Source of the DNA: a virus
DNA length: 46,356 nt
Virus record (IMG/VR): IMGVR_UViG_3300030098_006729
Location: 6,286 to 52,641 of that record
Reading direction: 5' to 3' (one strand)
In this document: positions 16,035-28,700 of the stretch, one piece after another
Layout: the number at the start of each line of letters is the position of its first letter
Position numbering within the stretch: position 1 is the stretch's first letter
The notes under the pieces: model-generated
Seen by the model: only the letters and a program-made list of their open reading frames with translations
What the model was told of the DNA's origin: nothing
Databases searched by the model: none
Translations under genes and position numbers: made by a program

Positions 16035-16042
16035 CTATTTAT
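16035..16042 (+). promoter_or_regulatory. CTATTTAT element upstream of gp25-like gene
   Basis: Second copy of the CTATTTAW octamer, immediately before the ribosome binding site AAGAGGAGA (16043-16051) of the gp25-like gene. Shifted by one base it reads TATTTATA, 6 of 8 matches to the T4 late consensus. Confidence 0.3.
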
Positions 16043-16059
16043 AAGAGGAGAAACATTGA

Positions 16060-16461
16060 GTGCCAGGATTATCACCAAAACTTCCATTGTCAATTGATCA
16101 GATTGATGGACTATCTACAACTAAAGACTTTAGAGAAGTAGCGCAACAAAACTTAAAAACAATAGTCCTGACAGCACCTGGCGAAAGGATCATGATTCCA
16201 AATTTTGGCGTCGGTATCAGAAATTTTCTCTTTGAAAATGCCACTGAATCAACATTCAGTATAATACGACAAAGAATTATTGATCAAACAAGAATTTTTG
16301 CTCCATACATTAATATTCAAAATATTTCATTTTTACAGCAAGGCGCAAGCGTTTCTTTATCTGATATCGATCCATCAATGAGTTCAAATTATGTTAACAT
16401 AAAAATTTCTTATACTATTCCAACAATGTTTATTTCTGACACATTAACACTACAAATTTAA
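16060..16461 (+). CDS. 25: Baseplate wedge protein, gp25-like
   Basis: 133 residues, the normal size for the GPW/gp25 family (T4 gp25 is 132). VLTAPGERIMIPNFGVGIRN at about residues 36-55, FLFENATESTF just after, and the helix IIRQRIIDQTRIFAPYINI are the hallmark of this family, in which the PGER-type turn and the acidic residues form the wedge core that contacts the sheath initiator. The start is GTG 16060, with AAGAGGAGA nine bases upstream; ATG is not available in this frame near the N-terminus. It lies directly before the gp6-like gene, the conserved order in contractile phages and related injection machines. Confidence 0.9.
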   Translation: MPGLSPKLPLSIDQIDGLSTTKDFREVAQQNLKTIVLTAPGERIMIPNFGVGIRNFLFENATESTFSIIRQRIIDQTRIFAPYINIQNISFLQQGASVSLSDIDPSMSSNYVNIKISYTIPTMFISDTLTLQI

Positions 16462-16464
16462 TTA

Positions 16465-16482
16465 TTTACATAATTATGTAAA
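16465..16482 (+). repeat. 18-base perfect palindrome in gp25-gp6 gap
   Basis: TTTACATAATTATGTAAA reads the same on both strands. As RNA it can fold into a 7-bp stem with an AATT loop, too AU-rich to be a strong terminator. It could also be an operator-like binding site. It is directly followed by, and overlaps by three bases, the AAAAGG/CCTTTT hairpin. Confidence 0.5.
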
Positions 16483-16496
16483 AGGAGAAGCCTTTT
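16480..16496 (+). promoter_or_regulatory. Small hairpin around the RBS of the gp6-like gene
   Basis: AAAAGG (16480-16485), loop AGAAG, CCTTTT (16491-16496). The Shine-Dalgarno AAGGAG is in the 5' arm and loop, and the GTG start follows one base after the 3' arm. A 6-bp stem is weak, so at most a mild effect on translation is expected. Confidence 0.35.
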
Positions 16497-16497
16497 C

Positions 16498-18300
16498 GTG
16501 GCAAATAAAAGAGAAAATATTAATGTAAATTATTTGAGCAGAGATTTTGCCTCAATTAAAAACGATTTAATTCAACACGCCAAGAGATATTACCCAGAGA
16601 CATTTAAGGATTTTTCTGACGCTGGATTTGGTGCATTGATGGTCGATGCCGTTTCTTACATCGGCGACATTTTGTCTTTTTATCTTGATTACCAAGCAAA
16701 TGAAAGCTTTCTTTCCACCGCGTTGGAATATAATAATATTATAAAACACGGAGAAGCAGTAGGGTTTCGTTATGACAATGTAAGAACAACATATGGTCAA
16801 GTGGAGTTATACATTAAGTGTCCCCCAAACAGCGTTAACACCGGACCAGATCTCTCATATGCCCCAAAACTAAGAGCAGGAAGCACTTTTACTAATAATG
16901 GTGGGTCTGCGTTTAGTTTGTTGGAAACTGTTGACTTTGCTGATCCAACAAATGAAATTGTTGTTGCAACCACAAATGCATCTACTGGTGTTCCAACAAA
17001 CTACGCAATTAAAGCAATAGGTCAGGTGGCATCTGGAGAACTCCGCGAAGAAACTTATAATATAGGTGATTTTATTAGATTTCAAAGAATTAGAATTGCA
17101 GACCCAAATGTTACAGAAATTATATCTGTAGTGGATTCCGCTGGTAGAGAGTATTTTGAAGTTGATCATCTATCACAAAATACAATTTATATACCAATAG
17201 CAAATCCTGACACCACAACAAATGTACAGGCTCCCACAATTATTAAACCATTTGTAGTTCCGAGAAGGTTTACGAGAAGAAGATATCAATCTAACACAGA
17301 ACTAACTTTTGGCTATGGCTCTGATTCACAATTAAACTCTCCAAGTTTGGCAGAAGCTAGAGATCTTGTATTGGATTTACATTCAAAAAACCATGTAATG
17401 GATGTCGCAATGGACCCAACAATACTTATCAAAGGTGATAAATTTGGTGTTGGACCTTCCAATACAACCATAACCGTGTCTTATCGCGCAAACACTCAGC
17501 AAAATTCTAATGCTGCTGCTCGTTCAATTACTAAAATATCCTCTGTTGGTTTTGAATTTGCCAATAGGGCTAACTTAAGCAACTCAAGAATGAATGATGT
17601 TCGAAGTTCTTTAGAAATTACTAATGAAAATCCAATTCAAGGAGATGTTCGCTCACCCTCTACAGTTGAATTAAGAGAGCTTATTTCTGGCGCACACGCA
17701 GCACAGAACAGAGCAGTTACTATAGAAGACTATAAAACATTAGTTTTGTCAATGCCATCAAAATTTGGAGGCATAAAAAGGTGTGCAGTAGTTCAAGATG
17801 TTGATTCAAATTTAAGAAATATTAACATATATGTTATAAATCAAGATAACGCTGGTCAATTTGTCACAACAAATACTATTTTGAAAGAAAACATAAAAAC
17901 CTGGCTTAACACCAAAAGAATGATTAATGATTCCGTTGATATTTTAGATGCCAAAGTTGTCAATTTAGGTGTTACTTTTTCTGCTATCGCTACGAACAAC
18001 GAAAATAAAACAAAAGTATTTAGCAGAATACAAGCCAGAATGAGTGATTATTTTTCTGAAAAATTAGACATAGGTGAGGCGTTTAGTATTACAGAATTGT
18101 ATTCCTTAATAAATGCTACACCTGGCGTCATAGATGCAACATATGTCACGGTTTTCCAAAAAACTGGAGCAGGCTATTCTACAACAAAATTTAATGTCAA
18201 AAATAACATGACACCAGATGGGCGACTTATTATCGCTCCAAAAAATGTTGTTTTTGAAGTCAAATATTCACGGGCAGATGTTAAAGGCACGCTTACATAA
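16498..18300 (+). CDS. 6: Baseplate wedge protein, gp6-like (baseplate J family)
   Basis: 600 residues (T4 gp6 has 660). The N-terminal motif NYLSRDFASIKNDLIQHAKR, then ADAGFGALMVDAVSYIGDIL-type residues near 38-60 and YLDYQANESFL near 62-72, match the gp6/baseplate J pattern in which the first domain forms the inner iris of the baseplate. The C-terminal half has the repeated alpha/beta arrangement with VDSVDILDAKVVNLGV-like strands and PGVIDATYVTV typical of J proteins. It starts at GTG 16498 with AAAGGAG ten bases upstream. It follows gp25 as in most contractile systems. Stop TAA overlaps the next ATG. Confidence 0.85.
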   Translation: MANKRENINVNYLSRDFASIKNDLIQHAKRYYPETFKDFSDAGFGALMVDAVSYIGDILSFYLDYQANESFLSTALEYNNIIKHGEAVGFRYDNVRTTYGQVELYIKCPPNSVNTGPDLSYAPKLRAGSTFTNNGGSAFSLLETVDFADPTNEIVVATTNASTGVPTNYAIKAIGQVASGELREETYNIGDFIRFQRIRIADPNVTEIISVVDSAGREYFEVDHLSQNTIYIPIANPDTTTNVQAPTIIKPFVVPRRFTRRRYQSNTELTFGYGSDSQLNSPSLAEARDLVLDLHSKNHVMDVAMDPTILIKGDKFGVGPSNTTITVSYRANTQQNSNAAARSITKISSVGFEFANRANLSNSRMNDVRSSLEITNENPIQGDVRSPSTVELRELISGAHAAQNRAVTIEDYKTLVLSMPSKFGGIKRCAVVQDVDSNLRNINIYVINQDNAGQFVTTNTILKENIKTWLNTKRMINDSVDILDAKVVNLGVTFSAIATNNENKTKVFSRIQARMSDYFSEKLDIGEAFSITELYSLINATPGVIDATYVTVFQKTGAGYSTTKFNVKNNMTPDGRLIIAPKNVVFEVKYSRADVKGTLT

Positions 18301-19766
18301 TGGGAATAAAAAGATACAACGCAGAAAAAGATAATACGATTACTAACGCTTATAAGTCTAATTTAACTGCCAGGGCAACCGGGTCAAACATGGGCTTGTC
18401 TGACTCGCTTGAAGTTTTTAGAATTTATGGACAACAAGATTCGGGCTCGTCTGAATTGTCAAGAGTGGTTATTCAGTTTCCTATGAGTGGTATCACAACT
18501 GATAGAACAAATGGTGTGATACCTGCTAGCGGCAATGTAAGTTTTTATCTTCGAATGTTCAATGCAGAACATCCATTTACCGTGCCCAGAGATTATAATT
18601 TGATAGTTAGCACTATATCTCGTGCATGGGATGAGGGCACTGGATTAGACATGGAGGATTACTCTGATAGTGGATCTTGTAACTGGACAGCCGCATCGAG
18701 TGCTTCAAGTGGTGTTACATCTTGGTCAACAGCCGGTGGTGATTATGAGGCAGAACCAAGATTTACTGGATCTTTTGAAAACGGAATTGAAGATCTTGAA
18801 ATAGATGTTAGCGATGCTGTTGAAAGATGGATTGCTGGCAGCAGAACGAATTATGGATTTGGTATACGCTTAGAAAACGAAACAGCATTTTCCTCATCAT
18901 ATACAAAGAAGTTTTTTGCAAGAGGTTCTGAGTTCTTTTTTAAGCGTCCCGTTATCGAAGCACGATGGGATTCAGCTACGCGCGATGATCGTGGTAGTTT
19001 TTATTTTAGTAGCTCTCTTGCAACGTCTGAGGATAATTTAAACACTCTTTATCTTTATAATCATGTTCGAGGCAGACTTAGAGATATTCCCGATATTGGA
19101 ACCGGATCAATTCACGTTAGTATTTATTCTGGTTCGGCAGATAATTCTGAACCAACCGGAAGTCGAATTGTTAAGGTTGCAGATGGAACCCATGTTATTT
19201 CAGGCAATCCCTATGTTATTACAGGCGGACACGTTAGCACAGGAATTTATTCAGCATCTTTTGCCCTCACTGCTGCCGCAAATCCACTAACAACAGCATT
19301 TGATGTATGGCATAGTGGAACAACACAATTTGCAACTTCTTCATTCAGTCCAAAAAAACTTGAGTCGCTTGCCTATAATCCTTACTCAGAGTATGTTATA
19401 AATATCACAAACTTAAGAGATAGATATTATCGTAACGAAACTGCCCAATTTAGACTTTATACTCGTCAAAAAAATTGGCAACCAACAATCTATGTAAAAG
19501 CAAGCGAAGTTCCAGAAAATTTCTTAATTGAAAGTGGAGCATTTAAAGTAACCAGGCTCGTAGACAACTTAGACGTTGTGCCATTTGGAACTGGCAGCAA
19601 CAACCATACTCAGTTATCATATGATGTCAGCGGAAGTTATTTTGATTTAGATATTGATATGTTGCAGGCTGGTTATGCTTATGCAATTAAGTTTGCTTTC
19701 TATGACGATGCGGCTCAAAGCTGGAATGAATATCCTGATATTTTTAAGTTCAGAGTAGAGGAATAA
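18300..19766 (+). CDS. Virion protein with DNRLRE-like beta-sandwich domain
   Basis: 488 residues. The first 200 residues resemble DNRLRE-type domains: SRVVIQFPMSGI, VSFYLRMFNAEH, then AWDEG, and LEIDVSDAVERWIAG followed by TNYGFGIRLENE near residues 165-195, the usual 'V-x-x-W-x-x-G, N-x-G-F' ending. Such domains are jelly-roll modules found in surface and adhesion proteins. The C-terminal part is beta-rich as well and ends in DIFKFRVEE. It probably belongs to the outer wedge or a fibre connector; it takes the place gp7/gp8-type proteins hold after gp6 in T4. It is linked to gp6 by TAATG and lies one base from the next gene. Confidence 0.62.
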   Translation: MGIKRYNAEKDNTITNAYKSNLTARATGSNMGLSDSLEVFRIYGQQDSGSSELSRVVIQFPMSGITTDRTNGVIPASGNVSFYLRMFNAEHPFTVPRDYNLIVSTISRAWDEGTGLDMEDYSDSGSCNWTAASSASSGVTSWSTAGGDYEAEPRFTGSFENGIEDLEIDVSDAVERWIAGSRTNYGFGIRLENETAFSSSYTKKFFARGSEFFFKRPVIEARWDSATRDDRGSFYFSSSLATSEDNLNTLYLYNHVRGRLRDIPDIGTGSIHVSIYSGSADNSEPTGSRIVKVADGTHVISGNPYVITGGHVSTGIYSASFALTAAANPLTTAFDVWHSGTTQFATSSFSPKKLESLAYNPYSEYVINITNLRDRYYRNETAQFRLYTRQKNWQPTIYVKASEVPENFLIESGAFKVTRLVDNLDVVPFGTGSNNHTQLSYDVSGSYFDLDIDMLQAGYAYAIKFAFYDDAAQSWNEYPDIFKFRVEE

Positions 19767-19767
19767 A

Positions 19768-22700
19768 ATGTCAATTAAAGACCTTTTTAATAAAAGCTCC
19801 CAAGTTGTAGTCTCTTCTAGTTTAAGTGATTTATCAGAAGACACAGAATCACCAGAATATATTTCTGAATTTATTAGTGAGCAAGATAGAGTTGAGCCAC
19901 ATATAGATTTTAGCGATCCAGCGAATTTTTCAAAGTATGGATCAGCACAAGAGTATTACGAAAAATCTTTAGAATATATCTATGACGAGTATCCGTATGA
20001 TGGGTCTCTAAAAGAAAAAATAGAGTGGCGAAATAACGCTAGCCTACTTGATATATATCTTTACGACAATAGGTATCCAAAAAGCACTGGATACGGTGTT
20101 TTTGCAAGCGATGGATGGGGAACATTAGCAGGAAGTATAGTCAATGGTTATGGTCAGCCAGCTAGCAGTGATTATGAATATATTAATGTTAAAGGTGGAC
20201 CAAATTCAATATATGGCTCTTCATTAGGAACTTCATCGCTGCATTCTGTATTTGACTCTAAAACAAATGTTTTTGATGATAAAGTGACCGGCTCTTCTGG
20301 ACCAGTTTCAGCAACACGTCAATCAAACTTACAAACAAAATTAGATAGCGGTGTCACGGTTGAGTTTTGGTTAAAAACTGGGTCGCTTGATACCGCTTTA
20401 ACAGAAAAACAGGTTGTTTTTGATCTTTGGAACGGCAATGCATCATCGAGCGCAGATTATGGTCGCTTGAGAATTGAAATCGATGGAACGCGAGCATCTT
20501 CTCCGTTTATGCTTACGGTCTTATCAGGAGCAGTTGGTTTAAGCACATCGTCTGTTGAAATTGGGTCAAACTTGAACTTAAATTCTTTTTCCGATTGGCA
20601 GCATTACGCTTTTAGCTTTGTTAATAGTGGAACCGATATTGTAACAAGGCTTTATGTCAATGGCGAACTTTCCGAGACAATTACAACTGGCTCAAACATT
20701 TCAGAAATTAGAGATGAATTAGAAGCCAACATTGGTGCTCTTTTAACAGGCACATTTAACCCTTCAGGCGATGCGTTTGCAAACTTAGGCTCCGGTAAAC
20801 TTTCCGGTTCTATTGACGAGTTCCGTTTTTGGAAGACGCGCAGAACTGGCAAGCAAATTAAAAGAAACTATTTTACAAGCGATCTCGGCGGAGGAACAAA
20901 CACAGACACAGCAAACCTAGATCTTGGTGTTTATTATAAATTTAATGAAGGGGTCACGGGCGATACCACTGTTGATAGTGTTGTATTAGATTACTCCGGT
21001 CGTATCTCTAACGGAACATGGACTGGATATCCAAGCTCTAATGCTCGAAATACTGGTTCCGCTATTTCTTCGGCTTCTGTTGGTACGGAAATATTGGACC
21101 CAATCGTTCGTTCCACTCATCCAGATGTTTATTCATTGCAGGAAGAACTTAGTTTATCGGGATCTCTTTGGGACTATGAAAACAATTCATCTTTGTTTTA
21201 TACGATGCCATCTTGGATTATTGACGAAGACGAAGGAAATCAAGGCACATCTGGCAATTTGAAAAAAATAACCCAAATCATGGGTAGTTATTTTGATAAT
21301 TTAGATTTATTAATCGGCGAATTGCCAAAGATTAATATGGCTTCATACCCCAGTAGCAGCGTTGGGCACGATGGCAATCCAGATAAATTACACAAACTTT
21401 ATCCATATGGGCATACAGCAATTCGCTCTTTTGGGCTGAGTTCGCCCGAATTGTTTTTAAATGGTGATTTTTTAGAATATTATCGTAATCGCAATGAAAC
21501 AAAAGAATTTGAAGAAGACCTCTATACTGTTAAAAGTATAATTTATAACAATATTTACAACAACTTAACAAACATTTACAAATCGAAAGGAACTGAAAAG
21601 TCTTTTAGAAATCTTATAAGGTGTTTCGGTGTAGGAGACGATGTGATTCGTCTCAATGCTTATGCTGATAATGATGTTTATAAGTTTGAAACAAAACGAA
21701 GAGCAGATAGTGTAAGAACAAAGGCGATTAACCTAAATCATCAAGACAATTTTGCAGGTACAGTATATCAATATGCTGACACTTCAAACCCAAATAGTGT
21801 ATCTTTCATTTCAGGCTCCTCGGCAGAATCGCTCACTCTTGAAGACGGCTTTCCGATGACATTAGAGGCTGAAGTTGTTTTTCCCAAGAAAATATCCATG
21901 CGCAATGCTGGCTCTTCAACGCAAGAATACACTCAAATTACCTCTTCCCTATTTGGTATGCACACTGCCAGGGCTACACAAGATACAAGCCCAACTGTAA
22001 CTGATATAACATGGGCGGCTACAGATAGTGCAAATTTCCAAGTTTTTGCAATAAGAGATAAGATATATTCAAAAGATGTAAAGTTTATGCTTACATCTTC
22101 TGTGCCTTTTCCGATTCCAGAGCTTACAAGCTCCTATTACCAAAATGCTTATGAAAATCAAAAGTGGAATTTTGCTGTCAGGGTTAAGCCCAAAGGATAT
22201 CCACACAGCATTGCCAGCGGCTCACTTGACCACACATATGACTTAGAATTTTACGGCGTTAACTATGTCGCTGACAGAAAAATAAACGAATTTACAATTA
22301 CCGGCTCGCTTACAAAACAAGTAGCGGAAACTCTCTTAACATCGCCAAAACGAGTTTATGTCGGTTCACATAAAACAAACTTCACAGGATCAACATTGCA
22401 ATTTAGTGACGCTATGATAACATCCTGTCGTTATTGGTTTGATTATGTAGACGATGAGACAATAAGAAATCATGCGATTGATCCAGACAATTTTGGATTA
22501 ACCAGACCGAGCAGAAATACTTACCTGGAGGAAAGTGATTTTCCAAATATTCAAGTGCCTGGAATTGATTCGCTTGCTCTTTATTGGGACTTCCAAACTG
22601 TAACGGGCTCTAATAATGGTAGCGGTTCTCCGACAACTTTTGATGGAAAGTTTGTAGTTGAAGATGTTTCTTCCGGCTCTTTGGAATTAATTGGAAGATA

Positions 22701-25700
22701 TAATTGGCTGGGTAAGATATTAAAATATCAGCATACTGGACGAGGTGATGGTTTCCCGATTAACTCAACAGGTTCAGTAGAAAACTTATTTTTATACTCT
22801 GGAAGGCAGCAGCTTCCCGAGATCGTGTTTGGTGATGATAATATTCGTGTATTTAACCGGGAAGAGACAGAAGTCTTTACACGGGAAACCAGACCTATTA
22901 AAACATACTATGCTTTTGAAAAAAGCATGTATCAAGTTATTTCTGATGAAATCATCAACTATTTTGGTTCTATTGCTGATTTCAATAATTTAATTGGAGA
23001 ACCTGTTCACAGATATCGCCAAGAATATAAGAGCTTAAATTACTTAAGACAATTTTTCTTTGAAAGAGTTGGTAATACACCAGATCTTGATAAGTTTATA
23101 AATTATTACAAATGGATTGACTCTGCTCTGTCTACGATGTTGATGCAGCTTGTTCCGGCATCTGCACAGGTAAGTGATGGTATTGATAATGTTGTTGAGA
23201 GTCATATATTAGAAAGAAACAAGTATAGATCAAAATTTCCAACTCTTGAGTTTTCTGCTTCCGCCCCAGAAGGCGCAGCAGTAACGATTAACAAACATCT
23301 TTATAGCTGGGAGCGTGGACATCATCCAGTTTCCGATTTGCAATCTGATAATTGTTTTTATTGGAATCAGCGTGCTGAAAGAGATGAGGGTATTCTTACT
23401 AGCAGTAATTCCAATGTTGATGCAGATAGAAATGCTATACTATCTGCATCTTTGCAGGTATTTGAAAGAAAGTGGAACACTCCATATCGCTATAAATTGG
23501 AAAAAAATAGAGTTCTCCATGGCGGTATCAATTATTCCGAGAATAAAAAAACCAATTTTTATCGTGGAATGAATTTTCCTCACGGACCACTTGGTCCCAG
23601 GCACCGCTTTCCATTCAGTCATGGAGCAAAAGGTCCAAAAAATATTCTTAATGCATATAATGTTAATGTTGTAAGCTTAAAAGACTGCAATGACGATTTA
23701 ACACCTAAAGAACTACAAAAAATAAAATATAGTTTTGGCACAATGAATGATAGATCCCCTGATAGTGGGTCATTTGATGGCATTAAGGGTGAAATTGCAA
23801 TGCCATTTAATATTTTGTCCGGCTCTCCAGATTTAGGTGGTTACAATAAACTTATTCAAGCACGCTTTCTTGCAAACTCTCAATTGGTCAACCTGCATAG
23901 TGATGCCTATGGCGATAGAAATGAAACTCCAATGCAAGGTCCATTTACGGAAAAATATGTTGGCGGTCATCAATATAGGCATGTTAGAATTAATAATTAC
24001 GACGCTAATCGTCGTGGCGGCGATGGTGAATTAGCCTTAAACAACCTTGATGGTCAATACACACGTCCAGAAGGCTGGAGAATATTTCTTGGCGGCGGCT
24101 TTGGTGGAAACGGAGCTATTAGTTTAACTGGTCCTGATTATGATGGCAGCACTTATCCAGACCCAACAAGGTTCCGTGCTTGGTGGTGGCGAGAAGAAAC
24201 AGCTAAACGCCCTGTTAATATTAGAAACATCTTACAGACAACTGCCTCGGCTGATTCTGTTCTTTCTGGCACGCTACAATTTGGAGCAATTGGAAACTAT
24301 GAAAAAACTTATCAAGTTGTTCAAACCTCCGGTCGCAGCAAAAACAACTTCTGGTTTAATGATGTTGCAACATCTGCATCTTTACTTCCGGCAAGATTTG
24401 CCACTAATAACCCCAAAACAACGAATGTTCTCACTTTAATTGGAATAAGACCATTTAGCTCCTCGTCTAATGGTGTCTCTGTTATTGAATCCCGTGGTAA
24501 CACATTTATACCGGGCGCTGCTCAAGCGCCTGGGGATCTAACTGGCACACCTATAACCAGAGCAGAGCGAAGTCTTGGCAACCAATATGAGCCTTTCCAA
24601 AATGCCGTTACTTCTAATAGAAATGTGTTTCCTTTGCCAGAGAGAAGTGAGCAAAATGCTGTAATTGTTGAAAGATTTTCGGCTCCAGGTGGACCAGAAA
24701 TTAGCTCTCTTGGGTTCCTTGATGTTGTAGCGGCAGAAAAATCCGTTTACAATGCGTTGCCATTTAGAAACCTTTCTGTTAGGGGCTCTGGGTCTGGTGA
24801 AAATCCAAGCACGTTAGTCTCTGGCAGCACTATGCGAGTAGTAGATCACCAACAGAATCGTCGTGGTTTGCGAACACTTCATTCTCTTCACGCTGGTCCA
24901 TTTGGTAAAGATGGAACTTTTGGCACAATAGCAGCCAATTCATATACTTCATTTCCATCATTCCACAAGGTTAACAGAAATACTTCTTTCCGAATAAATC
25001 TTCTACAGGAGCCGAACAATCCAACACCAGGACACGCGGAACATGGAATGAAAGATACCTTCAGCACTGGATCTACATTCGACAACTTCTTTGTTCAACA
25101 CCCAATTCCACAAAACGATTTCCAATACGCTTGGATTAGTGCTTCTTATTCTGGCTCCCGACCCATAGGTCACGCTCACAGATCTGGTTTTGCTTCCGGC
25201 ACAACTGCATTTATACCAGCGATTGATTTCTTAACAGCAAGTAATGTATCCGGTGCAAGTTTAACCCCTGTTGATTTTGCTGGTCTTAATGTCTTTTTTC
25301 AACTTCCAACTGCCTCCTTCAATCAGTTATCCTCTAGCGGGGCTTTAAGAGATCGATCTGGGGTTCCTACAGCAACTGGTTCAATTAATACAGCAGTGGA
25401 CTTTTTCTTCGCTGATACCAATGGAGAACATATAACAAATGGCTATCTTATACACTTGAACCGAGGTGTCGGAGGCTTTTCGTCTTGGAAACAGATAAAC
25501 AATCAATATCACCCACTTGTCAAACAATTCAAGAAAAATAATACATATTCAATTATTGATCCAGATACAGAACGAGCAGCACTCTTATCCAAACGGGGCA
25601 AATATCGCGGATATGAATGGGATGGTCTTAAAAATAATCGTGAGATTTTTGGGCAGAAATTAAAATTTCAAAAAGCAGGTGTCCCAACTTACCGCTTAAC

Positions 25701-28700
25701 TCAAGATCGAAATGTTCTTGAATTTCATGAACCTGCTGTCGAGCGCAGTTTTAAACCGTTGCGGTTTACCACATATTTAGAAGGCAATACCGCAGCAACT
25801 ATAGTTGCGCCTTATGCTAATCAGAAAAAATATTTTACAAACTCAAAACTTAATGACAAATTAGGTCTTGACGAAAACTCTGAAACTTCAGCAGACCTTG
25901 TTTTGGAATCGTTCAGAGGAAACCTGGGTTTAAACAAGTTGATCAATATCCAATATTCTGAAAAAGTTTATCCCGCAGCAAATAATGCTTATCGTTCTTA
26001 TGTTCGTGAACGACCAACTTACGATTATGAGCGATGGAAGTTTCTCGCAAATGATAGACGAGGAAACATCAGCATGATCACTGGTGATGATGCAAGAGGA
26101 GATGAGCGAACCTTCTACCTCGGTGAAGATCGTCACTTCACTACTGCAAGTGTTTGGAGATTAGATGGACCAATAGAGCTTGATTTACGCCCTGGTGAGC
26201 CATCGCCAGTTGGTGACCTCAAATACATATACGGTGCTGTCTCGACTCCTCAAAAAGCCGCCGCATCAAAAGGGACACTTCCCAGCCTTGCCAATTACGA
26301 CCCTTCTTGTGGAATACTTCAAAATGTACATACAGTGGTTCACACATTAGGTTCTTCAGGTAGTGTTTCAGGCATTGGTCGCTCTCGTATGATCACAGCC
26401 TCATGCCTTTACGCCAGACCGCACACACTTGCAACAGGATCCAGTGCAGGGTCGCGTACCAATGGGACAAACAAACGATATCCCCCTTCAGGATCCATCG
26501 CCGCAAGCACTTCTGGAACAGGCAGTGGCTGGGGTTTTTGGGATGGCAATGTAGGTGTCAATCCTGCTAATGGTGCCGCTACTAAAGATTCTTTACGGAT
26601 TGATCAGCCGATTTCTACTTTCCAAGGTCAATCACCTTGGGATGCTGGAAATATTTCTGGAAAATATCCTTTTTATAATTCTTATGCTGAATACGCACAA
26701 GAAATGAAACAACTTGGAAAAGAATATTCAATCCTTCCCGAATATCGAATGAGTGATAGAGTGGAGGATTATATCATAAATGATGTTGATCCGTTTACTG
26801 ACACAGCCATTTTATCACTTACAGGGGCTTTGGCAAATCAAACCGCCAGTAATAAACCTGATTTTTATAGAATTTATAGTCACTCTGACTTTATGAAATA
26901 TTTTGATGTTCTAGACGCCAAAGTGTCTGACAATGTTTCTATTGAAAGCACAACTCTTAAAGTAAAATGTAGTGCAATAATAAAACTTCTTCCATATGAT
27001 GGGTTTTATCCTGCTAATAGAACTGTACAACTTTATGAATTGTTTTCAGCATCATATTTGCCAAATGTTGATATGCAGTTCGTTGGCGGAGGAACTGTCA
27101 TTGGGTCTGTTGATTTGAACCACGCCGCAAATGCGATGATAAGACCATTTATAACACCAGTTTTTGCACCAGGTGTTTTATATAACACAATTAAATCAGG
27201 TATTGCTGTTGACTTTCCAGTCTTGACTGGTTCTGTTCTTTCGGCATCAGCTATTACAGGTGCTGATACGGGCCCCGATGTGCCTCCTTCTGCCCAGCGG
27301 ACCGGCAGCACAGCGGGCATTAACTGGCTTATTGCAAATCCGAATTTTGATTACCGAGTTCCTTTTGAGTCGCTTATCGAGCCAGAAGCGCACTTAGCAA
27401 ATATTAGTTTTCTTGATATGGAGCCCCATCCCTCTGCTGCTATACCAGCTACCGCTTCTTGGAATGGCAACGGCGACGATCGTTATAAAAAAGCTATGCA
27501 CAATTTCTTAGCAGAGGTTCCAGAATTCTTTTTAGAGAATGGCACTTTTACTTCTTTTGCGTCTTCTCCTTCAAATAATTGGAGATTTGAAAAGGGAAAA
27601 ACTTACAAGATGAGAGTGCAAATAAGAAAATCAATGGACGATCCGACAGGTCAGAAAAAAATTGCTAGAATTGGATACCTCGCCGCCGATCAGACACCTC
27701 TGGATCTTATTACGGATTCAGGAATTCCACAAGCAGTGTCAGGATCAGAAACTTTTGTAATGTATGACAGACCCACGGCATTTGGACCACCAAGTTTTGG
27801 AGCAAGGTTGACAAATAACAACTCCGCAGGTGCAAGAGGTGCTGGCTCAACAACCAGCATCCATGGAGGGTGTGTTCACTCTGGATTTGGTGGCGGCTCA
27901 TTATATGGATATAACGCACCTTTTACACCTGCATATTATGATGGAGCAGCTTGGGTTGATTTGGAAGTAACACCAGGATTTGAATCACCAACTTTTGATG
28001 AACTTATAAGTCAAATGACTTCCTCTTATTTAAGATATAAAGGAGTTTCGGGAGCCGATTGGGCCGACAATGTGGACCATGCTGGGGAAGATCTCGGTCC
28101 ACAAGCTGGCGCTCGCATGAACGATAACGCAAACCAAATTTCTTCCTCTGTAAATATTTTTGGCAAGGCTCGTTATTTTGACCCCAACACTCAAGAGCAG
28201 GATGAAAGGTGGATAATTCAAACAAAATTTGAAACACCAATGTTAAACTTTATAGACCAGCATTTGCATGAAAAGCTCACACCAGTTGCTATAGATACAA
28301 ACACTGGTAGCACCACATTAAATCAACCCGGTTCCTTCGGAAGCCTCTTAACACGACCTATTGGCATGTGGCATCAATATGGAAGGATGCCACAGGGTGA
28401 TGAGGGGGTTTTCTTAGAGGTCATTGATCATCCCGATGTTGCCCAGCGCAACCGTGCTAATGAAATTGGCACTGGTTCATTCTTTTCCATGGCTGACGCA
28501 CTAAACATGCCTAAAGAGTCACAACGCTTAGGTACGCCTGCTGAAACGAAAATGATTAGAGAAGCTGTTGTTGCAGTGCCATTTTATGAAGAATATGATC
28601 AAGAAAGTGGAAGCAATCAAAGAAAGTTTTTTGCAATTGATAAAAATCAGATTGATTATATTCTTGGTCGCAACCCAGAATTGTCCACACAAAAACCGCA

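Noticed and set aside
16465-16496. Intrinsic terminator after the gp25-like gene
   Set aside because: The palindrome is AU-rich with no GC core, and no U-run follows either stem; the region also holds the RBS of the next gene.
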